Shown piece after piece: positions 59,465 to 64,000 of a stretch of DNA of 64,000 nt (position 1 is the stretch's first letter; each line of letters begins with the position of its first letter). The stretch is from the NCBI GenBank assembly GCA_003150355.1, contig QAMJ01000013.1, positions 1-64,000 on the forward strand, given 5' to 3'. The translations under genes were made by a program, and so were the position numbers. Below the pieces are notes generated by a model. That model made no database searches and was not told the origin of the DNA. It saw only the letters and a list, made by a program, of their open reading frames with translations. This stretch comes from Clostridiales bacterium (GTDB taxonomy: Bacteria; Bacillota; Clostridia; Oscillospirales; Oscillospiraceae).

Positions 59465-60753
59465 TGTTAATAATTGCCTGTATTTCTCTTCTTGCACTGA
59501 TGCTACTCGGCGTTCCCATCACGTTCTCCCTGCTCGGCGCGGGCTTCCTCGCTGTGCTGCTCGGCGATGGCGGACTGCCGATGTATATGAACTGCCGCGG
59601 CTTCATCAGCGGCGTCAATTCGTTCACGCTGATGGCAATACCGTTCTTTATGATATCCGGCTCGATCATGAACCAGGGCGGACTTTCCAAGCGCATCATC
59701 CAGTTCTGCTCGTCCCTGTTCTCCTGGCTGCGCGGCGGTGTCGGCATCGTCTGCGTTGCGGCGAACATGATCTTCGGCGCTGTTTCCGGCTCCGGCACCG
59801 CGGCTGTCGCGGCTATCGGCTCCATCACCGCGCCCGATATGGAGAAGATCGGCTACAAGAAAGAGTTCACCGGCGCAATGATCGCGGGCGCCGCGTCCAC
59901 CGCGCCTATCATCCCGCCCAGCAACGTTATGATAATCTTCGCGTCCATCACCGGCCTTTCCATCACCCGTATGTTCCTTGCCGGTTACACCCCCGGCCTT
60001 GCCATCGGCCTTATCCTGATGGTGATCTGCCACTTCTACGCGAAGAAGCACAACATCGACTACGGCGGAAAGTTCCACCTCAAGGCTGTTATCAGCTCCC
60101 TCGGCGAGTGCTTCTGGGCACTGCTGATGCCGCTCATCATCATCGTCGGCATCACTGCGGGCTTCTGCACCCCGACCGAAGCCGGCGCTATCGCCTGCGT
60201 CTACGGTCTGTTCGTCGGCGTGGTGTGCTACAAGGAATTGAACTTCGCAAAGATCAAGAAGGTTCTCTTCAGCGCGGCTGAGGGTACCGGCCAGGTACTG
60301 TCCCTGTACGCGGCATCCACCGTGTTCGCATACATATTCACGGTCGAGGGCTTCGGCGTCAAGTTCCAGGAATGGCTGATGAACGTCTCCTCCGGCAGCG
60401 CCATCGTTATCGAGCTGCTCATAGCGGCCTTCGTTCTGCTGATCGGCTGCTTCATGGAGCCTGTCGCGGTCATGCCCGTTATCCTGCCGCTGGTGTTCCC
60501 GCTGCTCCAGCAGCTCGGCTGCAACATGGTCCAGTTCGGTCTTATGTTCTCGATATGCACCATTATCGGCGGTCTGACTCCTCCTGTCGGCAGCTACCTA
60601 TTCGTCACGGTCACTGTCGTCAAGACGGGCGTTACAAAGCTGATCCCGTGGATGATGGTCATGATCCTTGTCGACATCGTTGTCGTCGCGCTCGTGACCT
60701 TTGTTCCCGGCTTCTGCACCTGGCTGCCCGACCTGCTGCTCGGACCGATGTAA
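59464..60753 (+). CDS. dctM: TRAP transporter large permease (DctM family)
   Basis: The 429-residue protein has about 12 membrane helices with typical DctM motifs: ALMLLGVPITFSLLGAG near the N-terminus, AIPFFMISGSIMNQGGLSKR near residue 56, SGSGTAAVAAIGSITAPDM near 108 and PIIPPSNVMIIF near 140, and LTPPVGSYLFV near 372. It is the sodium-driven transport subunit. A terminator at 60774-60798 ends the operon. Confidence 0.94.
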   Translation: MLIIACISLLALMLLGVPITFSLLGAGFLAVLLGDGGLPMYMNCRGFISGVNSFTLMAIPFFMISGSIMNQGGLSKRIIQFCSSLFSWLRGGVGIVCVAANMIFGAVSGSGTAAVAAIGSITAPDMEKIGYKKEFTGAMIAGAASTAPIIPPSNVMIIFASITGLSITRMFLAGYTPGLAIGLILMVICHFYAKKHNIDYGGKFHLKAVISSLGECFWALLMPLIIIVGITAGFCTPTEAGAIACVYGLFVGVVCYKELNFAKIKKVLFSAAEGTGQVLSLYAASTVFAYIFTVEGFGVKFQEWLMNVSSGSAIVIELLIAAFVLLIGCFMEPVAVMPVILPLVFPLLQQLGCNMVQFGLMFSICTIIGGLTPPVGSYLFVTVTVVKTGVTKLIPWMMVMILVDIVVVALVTFVPGFCTWLPDLLLGPM

Positions 60754-60773
60754 AAAGCATCTATAAAACGCAT

Positions 60774-60798
60774 AAAAAGCGGACGCCGTCCGCTTTTT
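60774..60798 (+). terminator. Terminator after dctM
   Basis: The 11-base perfect arms AAAAAGCGGAC and GTCCGCTTTTT around a CCC/G loop form a classic terminator with A and T runs. Confidence 0.88.
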
Positions 60799-60806
60799 GT
60801 GCATCT

Positions 60807-60977
60807 CGTCAAAGAACCTCTGGTTCTTTGACGAAAAGATTGCACTTCGTTCGCGCCTCGCAGGCTCGACACTCACTCCGTGAGAAGTATTTTCTCCGAC
60901 GTACACGCCGCCGGAGAAAATGGATTTAATTGATTTTTTGCCTTCGGGCAAAAAACTCTGCGAGGCTTTTTGCGCGT
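60807..60977. repeat. Cluster of hairpins, possible dispersed intergenic element
   Basis: Three good hairpins in 150 bases: CGTCAAAGAACC/GGTTCTTTGACG at 60807-60833, ATTTTCTCCG/CGGAGAAAAT at 60889-60921, and TTTTTTGCC-TTCG-GGCAAAAAA at 60934-60955. The ends (GTCAAAGAACC and AAAAACTCTGCGAGGCTTTT) recur close together at 57322-57357, so this looks like a longer and a shortened copy of one element on both sides of the TRAP operon. Confidence 0.5.
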
Positions 60978-61020
60978 AGATGATACGTAAATGAATAGCA
61001 TTATTTTTCGGAGCTTTACG

Positions 61021-61467
61021 ATGGATAACAAATACAGCGTGTACCGCCAGATACGGTACGACAGGACTTACAGGACCCTCGGCAGAATGAACTGGATACG
61101 GGTAGTGCTCGGCGCGGTGCTGCTGGTCTCGATATTCTTCATATCGGGGACAGTGTCCGAATATTTCGCATCGAGGGGGAACTATGCCTTTGCGGAGAAA
61201 ATGATGCTCGCCCCGGCGTGGATGGAGAAATACAAGCCGGAGACGAAGGCATACCTCGAAGCCGGTGCGCTGTATGAGGGCGGCGACTACGACGGCGCGT
61301 ATGACGCGGCGGTCAGCGTCGACACCGGGGAACTCTCCGACAGCAAGAAAACGGTCTACTCCGCGATATGCACGGCGCTGTACGAGCACTTCGACGCGGC
61401 AGGGGACACCGGACGCGCTGAGGAGCTGAGCGAAAGAATACGGCAATGCACCGTGGACAACAGATGA
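61021..61467 (+). CDS. Small membrane-anchored protein with TPR-like helices
   Basis: I do not recognise this 148-residue protein. It has a basic cytoplasmic N-terminus (YRQIRYDRTYRTLGR), one membrane helix (about residues 26-45, IRVVLGAVLLVSIFFISGTV) and an outside part made of paired helices with YLEAGALYEGGDYDGAYDAA, which has the look of a TPR repeat. The ATG at 61021 has GGAG seven bases upstream and is preferred over the frame start at 60991. It stands alone between a hairpin cluster and a terminator. Confidence 0.65.
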   Translation: MDNKYSVYRQIRYDRTYRTLGRMNWIRVVLGAVLLVSIFFISGTVSEYFASRGNYAFAEKMMLAPAWMEKYKPETKAYLEAGALYEGGDYDGAYDAAVSVDTGELSDSKKTVYSAICTALYEHFDAAGDTGRAEELSERIRQCTVDNR

Positions 61468-61473
61468 ATAACA

Positions 61474-61519
61474 GCCATCCCCCGGCGGAGCAATGAAGCT
61501 CTGCCGGGGGATGGCATTT
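61474..61519. terminator. Bidirectional terminator between convergent genes
   Basis: Long arms GCCATCCCCCGGC and GCCGGGGGATGGC, extended by GAGC/GCTC inside, are followed by ATTTT. Lies between the membrane protein (plus) and the DeoR regulator (minus). Confidence 0.85.
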
Positions 61520-61577
61520 TCATATCGGCTCAAACTGCTCTGATCGAAGCGGAGCGGTACGAGCTTCTTCTGACGTT

Positions 61578-62333
61578 TTATGCGTATATGACCTCGGTGA
61601 GGAACTTGAAATTTTCGGCGATGCCGTTTTCAAGATTCGCGGTGACTATCCCGTCGCACTCGCGGAGATTCACGATGTGGGCGACGGCGGTCTTGCCGAT
61701 CTTGGAAGAGTCACAGAGAATATACTTGTGCTTTGCGTTGAGGAGCACGGTCTTTTCAACGAGCGCGACGGCCATGTTCTCACTGTACACGTCGCCGCTG
61801 CTGTCAATAGCGTCGCAGCCGATGAAGGCATAGTCGACCTGCGGGAGCTGCTTGAAGTAGGCCGCGGCCTCATTGCCGATTATCGTGCCGGTATGGCTGC
61901 GGATGACGCCGCTGCATATATGAACCTCGAGCCCCGCACAGCGCGCGAGATAGTCCGCCGCCTGCATGGAGTTGGTGTATATGATGCCGTGCGGGATATC
62001 GGCAAGAAGATTGCTCAGCTCAAAGACGGTAGTGCCGCTGCCGAGCGAGATGGTTTCAACGCTGTTTATCATGGTGCGCGCCTTTACGGCGATGCGGCGC
62101 TTCTCGGACATGTTCTTATGGAGCTTACTGTCAAAGGTCTCGTCCGGGACACGGTTGACGGGCATGACGCCGCCGTAGGTGCGGATGACGAGCCCCTTGG
62201 ACTGCATGACCGCAAGCTGCTTGCGAAGTGTTGAAAGCGAGACATCGAGGACACGGCTGAGATCGTTGACGGTCATCTCTCCGCGGCTCTCGAGCAGGCT
62301 TATGATCTTGTGCTCTCTCCTATCTGTTTTCAT
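61578..62333 (-). CDS. DeoR/GlpR-family transcriptional regulator
   Basis: The 251-residue protein has an N-terminal winged helix (HKIISLLESRGEMTVNDLSR, then LDVSLSTLRKQLAVMQSKGL) and a DeoR sensor domain with ISLGSGTTVFELSNLLADI near residue 95, GIIYTNSMQAADYLA and YAFIGCDAIDSSGD near 168. Such regulators repress sugar-phosphate genes and respond to a phosphorylated sugar. It is divergent from the TIM-barrel/flavin reductase/G1PDH operon, which is the most likely target. AAGGA precedes the ATG. Confidence 0.9.
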   Translation of the reverse strand: MKTDRREHKIISLLESRGEMTVNDLSRVLDVSLSTLRKQLAVMQSKGLVIRTYGGVMPVNRVPDETFDSKLHKNMSEKRRIAVKARTMINSVETISLGSGTTVFELSNLLADIPHGIIYTNSMQAADYLARCAGLEVHICSGVIRSHTGTIIGNEAAAYFKQLPQVDYAFIGCDAIDSSGDVYSENMAVALVEKTVLLNAKHKYILCDSSKIGKTAVAHIVNLRECDGIVTANLENGIAENFKFLTEVIYA

Positions 62334-62698
62334 AGTTATCGATCCTTCGAAAAAGATGAGATTATTTTATATCAAACTTGGCCATTTGTACAGAGTTTTG
62401 TTGAAATTTTTATGTTAAATTCGGAACATTTCACATCGGCGATGTATGATATGTAAAATTCAGGACACAAAATTTGTTGAAAGGGACGAAAGATTTTGAT
62501 CAAAACGCGCAATTTTAAATACGTTTTGCGCGGTGCCGGAATTTAGAAAAAAATGCTACACATTCGATGAAATCGGGTGTATAATGATAATTGACTTCGG
62601 GTCGGGTTTCCAATATCATTTATATGAGCAGCGCACCCAAAACCGCTGAATAACAGGACATTTCAAAACAAATTGTTACTGTTTCAGGAGGAAAAACA
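62334..62698. other. Divergent regulatory region, DeoR gene / TIM-barrel operon
   Basis: About 365 AT-rich bases without a gene. TTTGTTGAAA occurs twice (about 62396 and 62473) and the imperfect inverted pair CGATGAAATCG lies at 62564-62574, just before a -10 box. These are candidate operators for the adjacent DeoR regulator, by position only. Confidence 0.45.
62557..62585 (+). promoter_or_regulatory. Candidate promoter for the TIM-barrel operon
   Basis: TACACA and a perfect TATAAT are 17 bases apart. The spacer contains the inverted pair CGAT/ATCG, a possible repressor site. Confidence 0.5.
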
Positions 62699-63373
62699 AT
62701 GAGACCCGAAATCATTATTATGCTTACCCACCATGACGTTACCGTCAAGAACGCGCACGAAGTTTTTGAGCAGTGCAAGGATATCGAAGAAGTCAAGTAC
62801 TGGGGCTTCAAAAACGTCGGCCTGCCCAAGGACGAGATGAAGGCGCTCACCGCCGAAATGAAGGCAGCGGGCAAGACCACCTTCCTCGAGGTCGTCACCT
62901 ATGACGAGGCTTCATGTCTCGACGGCGCACAGACCGCTATCGACTGCGGCTTCGATTACCTGATGGGCACGATTTATTACGACTCCGTCGCAAAGCTCCT
63001 GCGCGACAACGGCATGGATTACCTCCCGTTCGTCGGCAAGGTCTCCGGCAGCCCCAGCATCCTCGAGGGCACCAATGAGGAGATCATCCAGAACGCGAAG
63101 GACCTCATGGCAAAGGGCATCAAGGGCTTCGACATCCTTGCCTACCGCCACGTCGTCGACGGCGAGAAGCTCGCTTACGACTTCTGCAAGGCAGTCGACG
63201 CAAAGATCTGCATCGCAGGCTCCATCAACAGCTTCGCACGTATCGACACCATGTTCGCTATCGGACCCTGGACCTTCACGATGGGCTCCGCGCTTTTCGA
63301 GAAGAAGTTCGTTGCCGATGGCAGCTTCAGAGAGAATCTTCAGGCTGTTGCGGACTACATGGCAAAAAAGTAA
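62699..63373 (+). CDS. Uncharacterised TIM-barrel-like protein
   Basis: The 224-residue protein shows alternating strands and helices (IIIMLTHHDV, VKYWGFKNVGLP, TTFLEVVTYDE, FDYLMGTIYYD, FDILAYRHVVDG, KICIAGSINSFARID, FTMGSALFEKKF), as in a beta/alpha barrel with a phosphate-binding GSI and MGSA at the last two strands, similar to HisA/TrpF-like or aldolase-type barrels. I cannot assign a reaction. A phosphosugar ligand is inferred from the fold, the DeoR regulator and the G1PDH-like neighbour. GGAGG lies just before the ATG. The flavin reductase gene follows after 12 bases. Confidence 0.72.
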   Translation: MRPEIIIMLTHHDVTVKNAHEVFEQCKDIEEVKYWGFKNVGLPKDEMKALTAEMKAAGKTTFLEVVTYDEASCLDGAQTAIDCGFDYLMGTIYYDSVAKLLRDNGMDYLPFVGKVSGSPSILEGTNEEIIQNAKDLMAKGIKGFDILAYRHVVDGEKLAYDFCKAVDAKICIAGSINSFARIDTMFAIGPWTFTMGSALFEKKFVADGSFRENLQAVADYMAKK

Positions 63374-63385
63374 AGGAAGATAACA

Positions 63386-63886
63386 GTGGAAAAAATTACT
63401 GCCGCACAGGCGCAGCGGCTTACGGCCCCGTCGCCGTTCGCGCTGCTGTCCAGCCTTAAAGAGGACGGAAGCACAAATCTCATGGCCGTGTCATGGTGGA
63501 CTTTTCTGTCCAACAGGCCGCCGATGATAGGTGTCTGCCTCGGGAAAAAGGGCGCAAGCGGAAAGCTTATACAGTCGACCGGCGAGTTCGCGCTGAACAT
63601 CGTCGGCGAGGAGCTCAGGGAAGCCGCGCTGCGCTGCGGTAGCTGCTCCGGCCGTGACGTGAACAAGGCGGAAATGTTCTCGATACCGCTTGAAGCGGCA
63701 AGCGAGATCGCGCCCAAGATCGTATCCGGGAGCCGCGTCGTATTTGAATGCAGACTGACCGACATGAAGGAAGTCACAGATCATATATTCTACATTGCAG
63801 AAATAACCGCGTGCAGCGGTGATGACAGCGTCAAGCAGCTCTTTGCCTGGGACGGATATGCCCGGCTGGACACTGCTGACGCATAA
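63386..63886 (+). CDS. Flavin reductase-family (FMN-binding split barrel) protein
   Basis: The 166-residue protein fits the flavin reductase-like family: PSPFALLSSLKEDGSTNLMA near residue 13, VSWWTFLSNRPPMIGVCLGK near 34 and GEFALNIVGEEL near 65, with LTDMKEVTDHIFYIAEI later. These bind FMN and either reduce free flavin or act as small flavoproteins. Start is GTG at 63386 after AAGGAAG. It is the second gene of the operon that continues out of the window. Confidence 0.85.
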   Translation: MEKITAAQAQRLTAPSPFALLSSLKEDGSTNLMAVSWWTFLSNRPPMIGVCLGKKGASGKLIQSTGEFALNIVGEELREAALRCGSCSGRDVNKAEMFSIPLEAASEIAPKIVSGSRVVFECRLTDMKEVTDHIFYIAEITACSGDDSVKQLFAWDGYARLDTADA

Positions 63887-63910
63887 AAATACGAACGGAG
63901 GAACAAAGGT

Positions 63911-64000
63911 ATGATAATGGATTGCGAAAAATACGTAGGCAAATGCGTCTGCGGCAGGGAGCACACTCTTGAGACGAAAAAGGTCGTCGTCGAGTATAAC
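63911..64000 (+). CDS. Start of a glycerol-1-phosphate dehydrogenase-like (AraM/EgsA) enzyme (partial)
   Basis: Only the first 30 residues are present. They contain KCVCGREHTLETKKVVVEYN, where the CxCGxxHxLxT pattern is the usual beginning of sn-glycerol-1-phosphate dehydrogenase-like proteins of the iron-containing dehydrogenase superfamily. The catalytic part lies outside the window, so the assignment rests on this motif and on gene context. GGAGG lies nine bases before the ATG at 63911. Confidence 0.6.
   Translation, partial: MIMDCEKYVGKCVCGREHTLETKKVVVEYN

Overview
The window reads as a chromosomal segment of a GC-rich Gram-positive anaerobe of class Clostridia, most likely an Oscillospiraceae/Ruminococcaceae gut bacterium. 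This is inferred from the gene orders (gdpP-rplI-dnaB, tilS-hpt-ftsH, dprA-topA-trmFO, plsX-rnc-smc-ftsY, yhbY-nadD-yqeK-rsfS), from strong GGAGG ribosome sites with frequent TTG/GTG starts, from lipoprotein solute-binding proteins, and from the clostridial forms of SMC and S21. No database search was possible. Product names rest on motifs and length, and functions beyond family level are inference.

Layout. 1-2 kb: end of a toxin-antitoxin pair, a short collagen-like protein on the minus strand, and an XRE regulator overlapping a zinc-ribbon protein. 2-15 kb: a sugar nucleotidyltransferase (minus), then housekeeping genes gdpP, rplI, dnaB, tilS, hpt, ftsH, a MATE exporter, ychF, a TRIC-type channel and an alpha/beta hydrolase. 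15-23 kb: an AGCS sodium/amino-acid symporter (minus), a SprT-like protein, nagA, a PrsW-type membrane protease with a small Nif11-like protein, a WbpM/CapD-type nucleotide-sugar enzyme (minus), tRNA-Pro(GGG), and a DUF4430/ECF S-component pair. 23-33 kb: three tandem tripartite tricarboxylate transporter operons (tctC-tctB-tctA). The second arose by a recent 3,319-bp tandem duplication that left a chimeric middle tctA. 33-39 kb: a corrinoid methyl-transfer cluster with a homocysteine methyltransferase-like protein, a corrinoid-activating Fe-S/ASKHA protein, a DUF2284 protein, a fused URO-D methyltransferase/B12-binding protein resembling CmuA in architecture, and an SDR dehydrogenase. 39-57 kb: a long run of housekeeping genes (SpoU methyltransferase, dprA, topA, trmFO, plsX, rnc, Elp3-like radical SAM, smc, ftsY, rdgB, yhbY, a nadD-yqeK fusion, rsfS, leuS, rpsU). 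57-64 kb: a TRAP transporter (dctP-dctQ-dctM), a small membrane protein, a DeoR regulator, and the start of an operon with a TIM-barrel protein, a flavin reductase and a glycerol-1-phosphate dehydrogenase-like enzyme.

Working together. The core genes cover c-di-AMP turnover, replication, tRNA modification, chromosome organisation and protein targeting. The accessory genes are mainly for uptake and catabolism of small organic acids, amino acids and one-carbon compounds: three TTT systems, one TRAP system, one AGCS symporter and one corrinoid methyl-transfer cluster. The most noteworthy features are the tct amplification with its mapped crossover, the CmuA-like fusion cluster driven by two face-to-face promoters, and a 165-bp intergenic element that folds into one long hairpin at 39166-39330.
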